Of a stretch of DNA of 64,000 nt, positions 20,132 to 29,384 are shown piece by piece; the stretch's first letter is position 1, and every line of letters begins with the position of its first letter. The notes beneath the pieces are model-generated. The model searched no databases and was not told the origin of the DNA. It saw nothing but the letters and a program-made list of their open reading frames with translations. This stretch comes from Roseisalinus antarcticus (lineage in GTDB: Bacteria; Pseudomonadota; Alphaproteobacteria; Rhodobacterales; Rhodobacteraceae): positions 1 through 64,000 of the forward strand of contig NZ_FWFZ01000022.1 of the NCBI RefSeq assembly GCF_900172355.1, given 5' to 3'. A program made the position numbers and the translations under genes.

Positions 20132-21213
20132 CAGCCCTGCTCCCGCCAGTCGCGCACCGCGTCCACGACGCGGGCGCAATCGGCATCCGTCCCGACCGTG
20201 ATCCGCAGCGCATCGGGCAGGCCGTAGCCGCCGATCTTGCGCACGAGAATCCCCTTGCCGCGCAGATGCGCCTCGCAGGCCTCCGCCGCGGCCGGGCTGG
20301 CAAAGCGCGGCACGATGAAATTGGCGCAGGCCGTGTCCGACGGCAGCCCCAGTTCCGCCAGCGCCTGGGCCAGCTCGGCCCGCAACCGAGCGTTCTCCGA
20401 CCGCGACCAGGCGACCCAGTCCTGGTCCCGCACCGCGGCCTCCGCCGCCGCCAGCGCCGGTCCGCTCAGGTTGAACGGCCCCCGCACACGGTTCAGAACG
20501 TCGATCACGGACCTGGCGCCGTAGCCCCAGCCAACCCGCAATCCACCCAAACCGTAGGCCTTCGAGAAGGTCCGCGTCATGAAGACGTTCTCGCGGGCTC
20601 CGGCCAACGCCGCGCCGCCGTCGAAACCGTCGACATATTCCGCATAGGCCCCGTCGAGCACCAGAAGACAGCTCTCCGGCAAGCCCGCAGCGAGGCGTTC
20701 CGTCTCCGCGGCGCCGATCATTGTGCCGGTGGGGTTCGCCGGGTTCGCAACGAAGACAAGCCGGGTCTGCCCGGTCACCGCCGCAAGGATCGCATCCACG
20801 TCGACCACCCGTGCCCGTTCGCGAACCTCGACCGGATCGGCCCCCGCCGCCAGCGCCGAGATCCGGTACATCGAGAACCCGTGCTCGGTATGGATCACCT
20901 CGGTGCCGGGCCCGGCATAGGCCTGGCAGAGAAAGGTGATCACCTCGTCAGAGCCGACCCCGCAGATGATCCGCTCCGGGTCCAGCCCGTGGACCTCGCC
21001 GATCGCCCCGCGCAACGCGGCATGATCCGTCGGGGGATAGCGGTGCATCCCCGCGGCCGCGGCGACCATCGCCTCGCGCGCAGAGGCCGGCACCCCGAAC
21101 GGATTCTCGTTCGACGACAGTTTCAGGACATTCGACAGGCCGGGCACATGGCTCGCCCCGCCCTGATAGAGCGCGATGTCCATGATCCGTGGTTGCGGCT
21201 CTATACCGGCCAT
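20131..21213 (-). CDS. hisC: histidinol-phosphate aminotransferase
   Basis: A 360-residue PLP-dependent class II aminotransferase. [20 protein letters not shown] contains the Schiff-base Lys. [10 protein letters not shown] and GVGSDEVI near the N-terminus and [12 protein letters not shown] are family signatures. It converts histidinol phosphate with 2-oxoglutarate, and in this neighbourhood, next to tyrC, it may also transaminate prephenate or other aromatic acids, as known for HisC homologues. It is the first gene of the hisC-tyrC-extensin operon, with a 36-nt dispersed repeat 59 bases upstream. Confidence 0.93.
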   Translation of the reverse strand: MAGIEPQPRIMDIALYQGGASHVPGLSNVLKLSSNENPFGVPASAREAMVAAAAGMHRYPPTDHAALRGAIGEVHGLDPERIICGVGSDEVITFLCQAYAGPGTEVIHTEHGFSMYRISALAAGADPVEVRERARVVDVDAILAAVTGQTRLVFVANPANPTGTMIGAAETERLAAGLPESCLLVLDGAYAEYVDGFDGGAALAGARENVFMTRTFSKAYGLGGLRVGWGYGARSVIDVLNRVRGPFNLSGPALAAAEAAVRDQDWVAWSRSENARLRAELAQALAELGLPSDTACANFIVPRFASPAAAEACEAHLRGKGILVRKIGGYGLPDALRITVGTDADCARVVDAVRDWREQG

Positions 21214-21271
21214 GAGGTATCCCCCGAAAAACTCAGTCCTGATAGCCCCGGCAAAGGCGCAAGACCATCCC

Positions 21272-21307
21272 CTTCATCTTGGCGGAAAAACTCCCGCCGG
21301 AGGCTCC
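21272..21307 (-). repeat. dispersed 36-nt intergenic repeat, copy 1
   Basis: Read on the minus strand this starts GGAGCCTCCGGCGGGAGT and ends CCAAGATGAAG. It matches the copies at 31473-31508 and 47841-47876 over 36 positions with about two differences. CTCC and GGAG can form a small stem. It lies between hss and hisC. Confidence 0.85.
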
Positions 21308-21347
21308 GCCGCCCCGGCCGGGCGCCACGCCGGCGACTGGCGGCCCG

Positions 21348-22763
21348 TCACGATGCAAGCACGTTCCGGAACAGCCAGGGATCGCTCTCGTCAATGTCTT
21401 CCGGGAACAACTCCCAGCGATCCTGCAGCGGCGTCCAGTCGGTGTAATGCGCCTCCACCGGGCCAAGGTAGGGCCGCTGCACCTCCAGGCACCGCGCGTG
21501 GTTCATCTCGTCGGCCTCCACGATCCCGGCCAGCGGATTCTCCAGCGCCCAGACCATGCCCGCCAGCACCGCCGACGTGACCTGCAACCCGGTCGCGTTC
21601 TGATACGGGGCCAGCGCCTTGGTCTCCTCGTTCGACAGCCGAGAGCCGAACCACAGCGCGTTCTTCTCGTGGCCGAACAGCAGCACGCCCAGCTCGTCGA
21701 TGCCCTCGACGATCTCGTCGACCTCGAGGATCTCGTGCACCACCTGCTGCTTGCCGGAGCCGAACATCTCGTGCAGCGACAGGACCGCGTCGTCGCAAGG
21801 GTGATAGGCGTAGTGGCAGGTCGGGCGATATGTCGGCGCCGCCTTGTCGCCGATCGTGTAGTAATCCGAGATCGAAATGGCTTCGTTATGGGTCACCAGA
21901 AAGCCGAACTGGGGCCCCGGCGTCGGACACCAGGTGTGCACCCGGGTGATCGCCCCGGGCCTGTCCAGCCAGATCGACGCCTGGCAGCCAGTCTCGTGGC
22001 GGTGACCGTTCTCGGGAAACCAGGTCTCGTGCGTGCCCCAGCCCAGTTCCGCGGGCTGGAACCCTTCGGCGATGAAGCCCTCGACAGACCAGGTGTTGAC
22101 GAAGACGTCGCGCGGGCGCGGCTTGCGGCGCACCTGGGTGTCGCGTTCGGCGATATGCACGCCCTTGACGCCGAGTCTCTGCATCAGGGCGGCCCAGCCC
22201 TCGCGGCTCTCGGGCACATCGACGGCCCGCCCGGTATCCGCGGCCAACGTCAGCAGCGCCTCCTTCACGAACCAGGACACCATGCCGGGGTTCGCGCCGC
22301 AGCATGACACCGCCGTGGGCCCTCCGGGGCTGCGCCGCTTTTCTGCCCGCACGCTTTCGCGCAGGGCGTAGTTGGTCCGGTCGGCATTGTCGCGGCTCTC
22401 GAAATAGAAGCCCGCCCAAGGCTCCACCACCGTGTCGACATAAAGCACGCCAAGATCCCGGCACGCCGTCATCAGATCCAGCGAGGAGGTGTCCACCGAC
22501 AGGTTGACGCAAAAGCCCTGCCCGTCTGGAAACAGCCGGCCAAGCACCTCGCGATGGTTGTCCGGCATGAGGGCGAGCTGTTCGAAGGCGATGCCCTGCT
22601 CGGCAAGGAACGGGCCGACGCCGGGGTCCGGATCGACCACGATCATCTTGTCGGCGTCGAAGTCGAAATGCCGCTGGATCAGCGGCAAGGTCCCCTTGCC
22701 GATCGAGCCCATGCCGATCATCACGATTGGTCCGTCGATACGCCCGTAGACGGGATAGCTCAT
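21348..22763 (-). CDS. hss: homospermidine synthase
   Basis: A 471-residue NAD-dependent enzyme that joins two putrescines (or putrescine and spermidine) to give sym-homospermidine. The N-terminal Rossmann segment PIVMIGMGSIGKGTLPLI with DKMIVVDPDP places it in the saccharopine-dehydrogenase-like family. CGANPGMVSWFVKEAL and the NTWSVEGFIAEGFQPAELGWGTHE block are specific to bacterial homospermidine synthases. Length is normal. AGGGAGGTCGCC precedes the ATG. It is monocistronic. Confidence 0.95.
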   Translation of the reverse strand: MSYPVYGRIDGPIVMIGMGSIGKGTLPLIQRHFDFDADKMIVVDPDPGVGPFLAEQGIAFEQLALMPDNHREVLGRLFPDGQGFCVNLSVDTSSLDLMTACRDLGVLYVDTVVEPWAGFYFESRDNADRTNYALRESVRAEKRRSPGGPTAVSCCGANPGMVSWFVKEALLTLAADTGRAVDVPESREGWAALMQRLGVKGVHIAERDTQVRRKPRPRDVFVNTWSVEGFIAEGFQPAELGWGTHETWFPENGHRHETGCQASIWLDRPGAITRVHTWCPTPGPQFGFLVTHNEAISISDYYTIGDKAAPTYRPTCHYAYHPCDDAVLSLHEMFGSGKQQVVHEILEVDEIVEGIDELGVLLFGHEKNALWFGSRLSNEETKALAPYQNATGLQVTSAVLAGMVWALENPLAGIVEADEMNHARCLEVQRPYLGPVEAHYTDWTPLQDRWELFPEDIDESDPWLFRNVLAS

Positions 22764-22902
22764 GGCGACCTCCCTGCCGATGTCGGACCGGTTCCTAGGG
22801 TGCCGCGCCCCGAAAAGGAACCCGTCGGAGCCATTTTGTCCGGCCCGGCCCGGAAAGGCCCGCGAAAACCGACGCGAAAAAACCGGAAAGTGGAAACGAA
22901 AC

Positions 22903-22926
22903 GGGCCGCGCCATGCGGCGCGGCCC
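22903..22926 (-). terminator. terminator of rpsD
   Basis: GGGCCGCGCC (22903-22912) and GGCGCGGCCC (22917-22926) make a perfect 10-bp stem with a 4-base loop, 24 bases beyond the rpsD stop. On the minus strand it is followed by a T-rich stretch (GTTTCGTTTCC). Confidence 0.85.
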
Positions 22927-22950
22927 GGTCCCTCGTGCCAGATCCGTTGA

Positions 22951-23571
22951 TCAGTTCTGGGCGTAGTATTCGATGACGAGGTTCGGCTCCATCATGACCG
23001 GGTAGGGCACGTCGCCAAGGCCCGGCGTGCGCACGAAGGTCGCGGTCATCTTGGAATGGTCGGCCTCGATGTAATCGGGCACGTCACGCTCGGGCAGCTG
23101 GGTCGCTTCGAGCAGGGCGGCCATCTGCCGCGACTTCTCGCGGACCTGGATGACATCGCCTTCCTTGACGCGGTAGGACGGGATGTTGACCCGGGTGCCG
23201 TTCACCAGGACATGGCCGTGGTTCACGAACTGGCGGGCCGCAAAGATCGTCGCCACGAACTTCGCGCGGTAGACCACGGCGTCAAGGCGCTGCTCCAGCA
23301 GACCGATCAGCTGCTCGCCGGTGTCGCCCCGGCGCCGCTCGGCCTCGCCGAAGATGCGGCGGAACTGCTTTTCGGTCAAGTCGCCGTAGTAGCCCTTGAG
23401 CTTCTGCTTGGCGCGCAGCTGCAGGCCGAAATCGGACACCTTGCCCTTGCGGCGCTGGCCGTGCTGGCCGGGGCCGTATTCGCGGCGGTTGACCGGGGAC
23501 TTCGGACGGCCCCAGATGTTTTCGCCCATGCGGCGGTCGATCTTGTACTTGGCAGAGGTGCGTTTGGTCAC
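22951..23571 (-). CDS. rpsD: 30S ribosomal protein S4
   Basis: A 206-residue protein beginning [20 protein letters not shown], from a GTG at 23571 with a strong GAAGGAGAT seven bases upstream; the frame is open further but the family starts here. The S4 RNA-binding domain is at about residues 95 to 160 ([34 protein letters not shown]). S4 nucleates assembly of the 30S body and controls decoding accuracy. It is a single-gene transcript, as usual in alphaproteobacteria. About 160 bases separate the candidate promoter and start, enough for an autoregulatory leader. Confidence 0.97.
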   Translation of the reverse strand: MTKRTSAKYKIDRRMGENIWGRPKSPVNRREYGPGQHGQRRKGKVSDFGLQLRAKQKLKGYYGDLTEKQFRRIFGEAERRRGDTGEQLIGLLEQRLDAVVYRAKFVATIFAARQFVNHGHVLVNGTRVNIPSYRVKEGDVIQVREKSRQMAALLEATQLPERDVPDYIEADHSKMTATFVRTPGLGDVPYPVMMEPNLVIEYYAQN

Positions 23572-23736
23572 CGTCTGATCTCCTTCATGTGGCGCCTCGA
23601 CCGCGCAGATTGGCGGCTCCGGCAAGGTTGAAGGGCGTTGTCCTTTGCCATGATTCCGCTGCGCTGCGAAAGCCCGCGCGAAGGATCTGGCCGACAGGCA
23701 TCCCCTTGCGGGGGCCACCAACACCAACGAGCGCGT

Positions 23737-23765
23737 CCGATACGGGCCTATCCGCCCCCTGTCAA
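23737..23765 (-). promoter_or_regulatory. rpsD promoter
   Basis: A consensus -35 TTGACA (23765-23760 on the minus strand), a 17-base spacer and TATCGG (23742-23737). This is the best sigma-70-type match I saw in the window. Transcription would start near 23730 and give a leader of about 160 bases before the rpsD GTG. Confidence 0.55.
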
Positions 23766-23791
23766 CAGCTAACGGGCGGGGGCGCCGGACT

Positions 23792-24847
23792 TCAGTGTCC
23801 CGCCAGGATCGAGGCCTCGGGCGCACTCAGCATCCGCCGGGCGAAGGCGCCGAAGGCCATCGGATCCCGCGCGAGGTCCGGGACCAGATCCAGCAGGCGC
23901 TGCCTGTCGGCGGCGCCCAGGCTCTCCAGCCCCAGCGCCGCCGGGTGAAAGCTCTCGGTCGCGACCCCGTTGGCAAAGACGATCTCGTGCCGCTCCAGCG
24001 CGAGGTGCACGTAGGTGACGCCGCGCCGCTCCCGGTCCCGTGTCACCCGGGCGCCGTCGACCAGATCGCGGGCCGTCACCAGCACCTCGGGGGCGTTGTA
24101 GAGCGCCTCGGCCCTGGGCGAGGCCAGCAGAATCCGGTGATCGGGCGACACCAGAAGGCCCGCGTCCGGCACCCCGTCGCCCAGCGCACCGGGCAGAAAG
24201 CGGACCGGCGCCAGATCGGGCAGCGCATGAAGCCGCGCCCCGGTGATCCTGCGCCGCCCGGTCCAGAGCACCCGCTGACAACCGTTGTCCATGGTCTGGA
24301 CCAGTTCGCCGGCCCGGATGTCTTCGACAGGGCGCAGGCCGGTCCGGGTGCGGATGGTCGTGCAGGGGGTGAAGCAGATCACAGCGCCGGACGGCGCATC
24401 CCGGTCCGGGCCGGTCGGGCCAGGCGCCGCGTCCACGATCCAGAGGTCGGTGTCACGTGGGGGCGGTCCGTCCGCGAACAGGCAAAGCGGATCCGATCCG
24501 GCCTCCGGGCAGATGAGCGTCGCGGTCCACCGGGCTTGGCCATCGGTCAGGATGAAGCCGCCGTCCGCGAAGCGCTCCTCGACCACGGCGGCCTGGCGCC
24601 GGACTCGTCCGGGGTCTGCATTCCTGAAGAGTTTGCGCACGGACCGGGCCGCGCGCCGCCGAATATCCGTCATCTCGTCCGGGACCCGTTCGGGCCAAGC
24701 CCCCGCCCCCCCGTCAACCCGAACCGCGTCCCCGGACCAGCGCCACAGGGCGCCCACCCGAAGCAAGCGGAGCGGAGGGGCGGCCTGCCCGTCCACCGCG
24801 GTCTGATCCAGTGAGATGACGAACGTGCCCCGAGAGCCGTTCTTCAT
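23792..24847 (-). CDS. Hint-domain (hedgehog/intein-like) protein
   Basis: A 351-residue protein. Residues 1 to about 150 are a variable N-terminal part beginning [16 protein letters not shown]. The Hint domain spans about 165 to 310: [32 protein letters not shown] opens with the Cys expected at the self-cleavage site, SPDHRILL is the internal TxxH-like block, and [16 protein letters not shown] closes it. Such Hint_2 proteins are common in Rhodobacteraceae and their role is unknown. The ATG at 24847 gives the start used; no signal peptide is seen. The protein is monocistronic and its stop is 27 bases from the rpsD promoter. Confidence 0.82.
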   Translation of the reverse strand: MKNGSRGTFVISLDQTAVDGQAAPPLRLLRVGALWRWSGDAVRVDGGAGAWPERVPDEMTDIRRRAARSVRKLFRNADPGRVRRQAAVVEERFADGGFILTDGQARWTATLICPEAGSDPLCLFADGPPPRDTDLWIVDAAPGPTGPDRDAPSGAVICFTPCTTIRTRTGLRPVEDIRAGELVQTMDNGCQRVLWTGRRRITGARLHALPDLAPVRFLPGALGDGVPDAGLLVSPDHRILLASPRAEALYNAPEVLVTARDLVDGARVTRDRERRGVTYVHLALERHEIVFANGVATESFHPAALGLESLGAADRQRLLDLVPDLARDPMAFGAFARRMLSAPEASILAGH

Positions 24848-24980
24848 GCCTGTCAACCTGCCATTGCCTCGCGCCCGCCTCTGTCGGGCAGGTCGCATGC
24901 CCTGTGGATAACAGAGAGGGGAGTCGCGCATCAAGCCCCGCCGGCTCTCGATGCCGCAGTGTGACTTGGAAGTGTGGGGC

Positions 24981-25889
24981 CTAGAAGTTGACGTTAAACT
25001 TCAGCGAGCCGGTGACCTGCCCCTCCGGCTGCTCCTTGAACTCCTCGGAGAGATATGTCGCGCCGTAAAAGAAGGATGTCTGCGGCCCCATTTGCAGGTG
25101 CACCCCGGCGCGCAGCCGGATCCGGTCAGGCTCCAGCGTGGCGCGGCCGCCCTCGGGCAGGTAGAGGCTGTCGTCGATCCGCGTCCAATCGGCCCCGAGG
25201 ACATAGGCGAACCCGCTGCCCTCGCCCTCGATCCCGCGATAGAGATGGCCCGTGACCGGATCACGCAGCAGCAGACTGTCCCGCACGATCTCGCCGATCA
25301 GCACATCGGCGCCTGCGCGAACCAGCTGCTCCACCCCGGCCTGGGCCTCGACAAAGGGGCGCAGGAGGGTCTCTGCGCCCAGGTGCAGCGGCCAGGCGAC
25401 CTCGGCGGTGGAGGACAGGTGGGTGCCATCCTCGATCTGCGCCCCCTCGACCCCCATGCGCGGCGCGTCCACAAGCTCGTGGAACCAGGCCTGGATATCG
25501 GACCACCGCGTCTGCGGGCCGGTGAAGACCACATCGCTCCCGAGGCTCACGTCCAACGGCCCCCGCGCGTAATGGGTATGGAGCCCGACCGCGAAGATGC
25601 CCGCATAGGGCCGCGCCAGCAACCCCGCGCCATTCAGCCGGGTGGGCGCGATGATCTCGGAGCGGAAGCGATAGTCCACGACGTCGAACGGGGTCTCGGG
25701 CCGTGCCCCATCCCACCCGGTGCCGCGCACCAGCGACCAGGTGTAGGAGCCCGTCCGCCAGCGGTCCTCGCCATCGCCGAAGAGGTCGTTGGAAAAGATG
25801 CGGCCAAAGCCCAGGGTGACCTGGCCCTGTGCGGCGGCGGGCCCGGCGAGGCCGAGGCAAAGAAGGATTGCGGGGGCTAGTCTGCGCAT
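24981..25889 (-). CDS. outer-membrane LpxR-like lipid A 3'-O-deacylase family protein
   Basis: A 302-residue protein with a signal peptide (MRRLAPAILLCLGLAGPAAAQG). It has many alternating beta strands and ends in an aromatic residue (SLKFNVNF), as outer-membrane barrels do. QVTLGFGRIFSNDLFGDGEDRWRTGSY contains the N-D-x-(5)-D-R-x-Y-T-x-G-like block of LpxR (DUF2219). LpxR removes the 3'-acyloxyacyl chain of lipid A. The catalytic Asn, Asp, Ser and His set cannot all be placed with certainty, so deacylase activity is inferred. It is monocistronic. Confidence 0.78.
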   Translation of the reverse strand: MRRLAPAILLCLGLAGPAAAQGQVTLGFGRIFSNDLFGDGEDRWRTGSYTWSLVRGTGWDGARPETPFDVVDYRFRSEIIAPTRLNGAGLLARPYAGIFAVGLHTHYARGPLDVSLGSDVVFTGPQTRWSDIQAWFHELVDAPRMGVEGAQIEDGTHLSSTAEVAWPLHLGAETLLRPFVEAQAGVEQLVRAGADVLIGEIVRDSLLLRDPVTGHLYRGIEGEGSGFAYVLGADWTRIDDSLYLPEGGRATLEPDRIRLRAGVHLQMGPQTSFFYGATYLSEEFKEQPEGQVTGSLKFNVNF

Positions 25890-25978
25890 GTCGTGGCCTG
25901 TTCCGAACGCCCCCCGGCAGCGATGACATAGCGCCCGCGGGGGCCGCAGCGCGAGTCCCGCGGGCGCGTTTCCGGCCA

Positions 25979-27319
25979 CTATGGCGCGGGCGACACACCC
26001 TCTGCCTGGGCCTCCAGCGCGGGATAGCGCACGCCGAGCGTCACCCCGCGGACGGCGAAGCTCAGCAGCAGGGCGATCCACAGGCCATGGTTTCCGAACG
26101 CGCCGAGCAGCGGATAGACCGAGGCGAAATAGACCGCCGCCGAGACCGCCATCATGTTTCGCATGTCGCCGGTCCGCGTCGCCCCGATGAAGATGCCGTC
26201 GAGCATCCAGGAAGCGACCCCCACCAGCGGCGCCAGCGCCATCCAGGGCAGGTAGAGCCGGGCCTCGACCCGGACCTCGGGCGCGGTCGTCATGAGGTCG
26301 ATGATCGCGGGCCCGCCCAGCGCGAAGGCCGCGGCCAGCCCGGCCGACATCCCCAGCCCCCACACGCTGGTCAGAACCGCCGCGCGCCGCAGGGCATCGC
26401 GACGAAAGGCGCCAAGCGCCTGGCCCACCAGTGTCTCGGCCGCGAAGGCAAAGCCATCCAGCGCATAGGCGGTGATGCTGAGAAACTGCAAGAGCACCTG
26501 GTTGGCCGCGAGAGGAACGTCGCCGAACCCCGAGCCATAGAACAGAAAACTGACGAAGATCGCCTGCAACAGAACCGAGCGGATCAGAATATCACCATTC
26601 ACCCGGGCCATGTTCAGCAGCCGCACCCGGTCGAAGACCCGCGGCCAGTCGCGCCAGGCGGGCTGGCGGAACGCATCCCGGCAGAGCCACAGCCCCAGCG
26701 TGAGGCCGGACCATTCGGCCAGCAGGGTCGCCACGGCCACGCCCTCGACGCCCCAGTCCAGCACGAGCACGAAGATCAGGTCGAGCACGATGTTCATCGT
26801 GTTCATCAGCACCTGGATCAGCAGGACACCGCGCGTGCGCTCTTGCGCGATGAGCCAGCCGGTGATGCCGTAGATCGCGATCAGCGCGGGCGCCGACCAG
26901 ACCCGGATCGCCATGTAGCCCCGGGCCAGCCCCTCGACCTCGTCGCTGGCGGGCGACACCACGAAGGCCGCGCGGAACAGCGGAAGCTGCAGCAGGATGA
27001 TCGCGGCCCCCGCGGTCAGGCCGATCATCAGCACCCGGGTCAGCAGCGCCGAGACCTCGGCCGCGTCCCGGCGTCCCAGCGCCTGGCTGGTCAGGCCGGT
27101 CGTGCCCATCCGCAGAAAGCCGAACAGCCAGTAGAGCGCCGTGAGGATCACCGCGCCAATCCCCACCGCGCCGATCGGCGCGGCCTCTCCCAATTGCCCC
27201 ACGACCCCGGTGTCGACGGCGCCGAGGATCGGCACGGTCGCGTTGGACAGCACGATCGGCACGGCGATGGTCAGCACCCGCCGGTGTGTCAGCGTTCCGG
27301 GCGAGATCGTCTCAGTCAT
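25979..27319 (-). CDS. MATE family efflux transporter, DinF-like
   Basis: A 446-residue protein with about 12 hydrophobic segments in two related halves. The N-terminus TIAVPIVLSNATVPILGAVDTGVVGQLG is the MATE signature of the DinF subgroup (VDTAVVGHLG-like). It should export cationic or organic compounds using a sodium or proton gradient. It overlaps the upstream thioesterase gene by 8 bases and is the last gene of a three-gene operon. The substrate is unknown, although its link to acyl-CoA thioesterases suggests metabolite overflow or detoxification. Confidence 0.9.
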   Translation of the reverse strand: MTETISPGTLTHRRVLTIAVPIVLSNATVPILGAVDTGVVGQLGEAAPIGAVGIGAVILTALYWLFGFLRMGTTGLTSQALGRRDAAEVSALLTRVLMIGLTAGAAIILLQLPLFRAAFVVSPASDEVEGLARGYMAIRVWSAPALIAIYGITGWLIAQERTRGVLLIQVLMNTMNIVLDLIFVLVLDWGVEGVAVATLLAEWSGLTLGLWLCRDAFRQPAWRDWPRVFDRVRLLNMARVNGDILIRSVLLQAIFVSFLFYGSGFGDVPLAANQVLLQFLSITAYALDGFAFAAETLVGQALGAFRRDALRRAAVLTSVWGLGMSAGLAAAFALGGPAIIDLMTTAPEVRVEARLYLPWMALAPLVGVASWMLDGIFIGATRTGDMRNMMAVSAAVYFASVYPLLGAFGNHGLWIALLLSFAVRGVTLGVRYPALEAQAEGVSPAP

Positions 27320-27803
27320 CCGGTGTTGGCATCAGGAAATGGCCGGTGGCCTGGGCAAACAGCCGCTCGCGGTTGTCCTGCCAGGCCTCGACATGGACCG
27401 AGGCATAGCGCCGCCCGGAGCGGTTGACCCGCGCCCGCGCATAGGCGTCGCGCGGCAGGCCCGAGCGGAGGTAATCCACGGTGAAGTCGATGGTCTTGGG
27501 CCAGCGCGGGCGCGGCGGCTCGGACCCGCCGGCGCGTTCCATGTCCTCCCAGAGCAGGCCCCAGGCAAGCTCCACCAGCGCCGAGGTCTCGAGGAACGCC
27601 GCCGTGACGCCGCCGTGGATCGCCGGCAGGGCAGGATTGCCGATCAGGTGGTCGTCGAAGGACAGGATCGCCGTCAGCTCGTCCCCCCGTCGGTCGAAAT
27701 CAATGCCCAGGAACTGCGCATAGGGCATGTGGGCGACGAGCGAGCCAAGCGCCGCGTCCCGGCGCCGCTTGACCACCTGCACGGGCTCGGGCGGCGGCCT
27801 CAT
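27312..27803 (-). CDS. PaaI-family hotdog thioesterase
   Basis: A 163-residue single hotdog domain. LIGNPALPAIHGGVTAAFLETSALVELA carries the HGG motif and helix of PaaI-type acyl-CoA thioesterases, and TIDFTVDYLRSG is the matching strand. It hydrolyses some acyl- or aryl-CoA in the cytoplasm. The start at 27803 overlaps the upstream thioesterase stop by four bases (ATGA). Tandem paralogues probably form hetero-oligomers or differ in substrate. Confidence 0.85.
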   Translation of the reverse strand: MRPPPEPVQVVKRRRDAALGSLVAHMPYAQFLGIDFDRRGDELTAILSFDDHLIGNPALPAIHGGVTAAFLETSALVELAWGLLWEDMERAGGSEPPRPRWPKTIDFTVDYLRSGLPRDAYARARVNRSGRRYASVHVEAWQDNRERLFAQATGHFLMPTPDD

Positions 27804-28246
27804 GGTGCGCGCTCCAGCGTGAAGGCGCCGCTTGCAGCGGCCACGAGCCCGTCCTCGCCCGCCTGCCGCGCCTCGGCCCGCACGAAGGCGACCGTGCGGG
27901 TGACGTGGTAGCACAGCGCCTCGGCCAGGATCGGCGCGCCCGGCGTGGCCCCCCGCATGTAGTCGATGCGCAGATCCAGCGTCGCGGTGGCGACAGGTCC
28001 GCTCGGGTGGGCCATGACAGCGGCCCCGCCGCAGGTGTCCATCAGCGCCGAGACCGCGCCGCCATGAATGATCCCGGTCTCGGGGTCGCCGATCAGGCGG
28101 GTGTCGTAGGGCATCTCGATCACCGCCCGCCCCTCGCCGATATCCACGACCGACATGCCCAGCGCCCGGCCGTGCGGAATGGCCTCGATGAACGCCCGCG
28201 CGATCCTGCGGGCGCGATCCGACGGATCCCGGTCCGACTCCTGCAT
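27800..28246 (-). CDS. PaaI-family hotdog thioesterase (paralogue)
   Basis: A 148-residue hotdog domain with LIGDPETGIIHGGAVSALMDTCGGAAVMA, the PaaI motif with HGG and a downstream Asp, and TLDLRIDYMRGATPG. The start is ATG 28246, with GAGGGAGATC upstream. It is the first gene of the thioesterase-thioesterase-MATE operon and divergent from the MerR gene at 28365, from which it may share control. The two thioesterases are clearly related but not close copies. Confidence 0.87.
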   Translation of the reverse strand: MQESDRDPSDRARRIARAFIEAIPHGRALGMSVVDIGEGRAVIEMPYDTRLIGDPETGIIHGGAVSALMDTCGGAAVMAHPSGPVATATLDLRIDYMRGATPGAPILAEALCYHVTRTVAFVRAEARQAGEDGLVAAASGAFTLERAP

Positions 28247-28364
28247 GCTGCCGATCTCCCTCTGACTTGCCCCTTCCTCGACCCGTTTCGCCCGGACCGC
28301 AAGACGGCTGTGCCGTTGCCCTGTGGCGCCTTGGGCCCTAGACTCTTCCGGAAGGAGACCCCCG

Positions 28365-28733
28365 ATGCCAGAGCCCCGGCTGTCTTTCAAGGAAATGTGC
28401 GCGAAGTTCGACGTGACCCCGCGCACCCTGCGCTACTACGAGTACATCGAGCTTCTGTCCCCCGAGCGCGAGGGGCGGGCCCGGTTCTATGGCCCGCGTG
28501 AGCTTGCGCGGATGACCCTGATCATGCGCGGGCGGCGCTTCGGCTTCAGCCTCGAGGAGATGCGCCAGTGGCTGCAGATCTACGACCGAGAGGGGACCGG
28601 GAAACAGATGCGCGCCTTTGTGCGGATGGCCGACGAACAGCTTGACGCGCTGGCCGACCAGAAGGCGCAGCTGGAGGAAACGATCCGGGAACTGGCCGAT
28701 CTGCGGGCAGAGGTCGCCCGCGACCTGGGCTGA
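28365..28733 (+). CDS. MerR-family transcriptional regulator 1
   Basis: A 122-residue protein beginning [26 protein letters not shown], a MerR winged helix, followed by a dimerisation coiled coil from about residue 75. There is no effector domain and no metal-binding Cys. It resembles the LiuR-like MerR group that controls acyl-CoA and branched-chain catabolism in proteobacteria. AAGGAG precedes the ATG by seven bases. It is divergent from the thioesterase operon and is followed by a second, closely related MerR gene. Confidence 0.9.
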   Translation: MPEPRLSFKEMCAKFDVTPRTLRYYEYIELLSPEREGRARFYGPRELARMTLIMRGRRFGFSLEEMRQWLQIYDREGTGKQMRAFVRMADEQLDALADQKAQLEETIRELADLRAEVARDLG

Positions 28734-28840
28734 TCGCGCGGGCAGTGCACGCCCGCGACCTGGGCTGATCGCGCCGGCCGAGAGCAAAAAAATATCGGCC
28801 GCAACCGCCTCGGCTTTCGTGACCTTTCGTCAACAGAATT

Positions 28841-28887
28841 GTGACGTGGCGTTCTGCTTACGTAAACGTCACCCTTGGTTGTATGAT
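28841..28887 (+). promoter_or_regulatory. MerR-type promoter/operator in front of MerR gene 2
   Basis: GTGACGT (28841-28847) and ACGTCAC (28866-28872) form a perfect 7-bp inverted repeat 18 bases apart. The second arm lies inside the spacer of a possible promoter: TTACGT (28858-28863), 18 bases, TATGAT (28882-28887). An operator inside a slightly long spacer is how MerR regulators work, and TTACGTAAACGTCA resembles sites reported for LiuR-type MerR proteins. Confidence 0.6.
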
Positions 28888-28951
28888 CTGCGCAAATAGG
28901 CCACCTGCCCGTCCGTCGACGACCTAAACCGACGAGACGAAAGCAAGAGAC

Positions 28952-29344
28952 ATGACTGACGAAACGATGACCATCCGCGAGATGTGCGAAACCTTTGACG
29001 TGACCCCGCGCACCCTGCGATTCTATGAATCCAAAGAGCTGTTGGGACCGATCCGGCAAGGCCAGAAGCGCCTTTTCACCCGTCGCGACCGGGCCCGCCT
29101 CAAGCTGATCCTGCGCGGTAAGCGCTTCGGGTTCAGCCTCGAGGAAATCCGTCAGCTGCTGGACCTCTACGACATGGGCCGCAGCAAGGAGCAGCTTGCC
29201 AAGTCCTACGAGCTCGCCAGCAAGCACCTGGCCGAAATGGAAGCCAAACGCGACGAACTGAACCAGGCCATTGCCGAACTGCAGCGCCAGCTCGAATGGG
29301 GCGCTCGCGAACTCCGGAACCAGGAAAACGGCGCCGCGGCCTGA
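28952..29344 (+). CDS. MerR-family transcriptional regulator 2
   Basis: A 130-residue paralogue of the gene at 28365. It begins [31 protein letters not shown], then has the wing [23 protein letters not shown] and a C-terminal coiled coil rich in Glu, Lys and Gln (85-125). There is no effector domain. It lies directly upstream of the acyl-CoA dehydrogenase gene (40 bases) and downstream of the inverted-repeat operator, so it probably controls its own operon, with acyl-CoA oxidation as the likely target. Confidence 0.92.
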   Translation: MTDETMTIREMCETFDVTPRTLRFYESKELLGPIRQGQKRLFTRRDRARLKLILRGKRFGFSLEEIRQLLDLYDMGRSKEQLAKSYELASKHLAEMEAKRDELNQAIAELQRQLEWGARELRNQENGAAA

Positions 29345-29384
29345 ACCGCCGGGCGCGGTCCCCGAACCTTCAGAAGGACCAACG

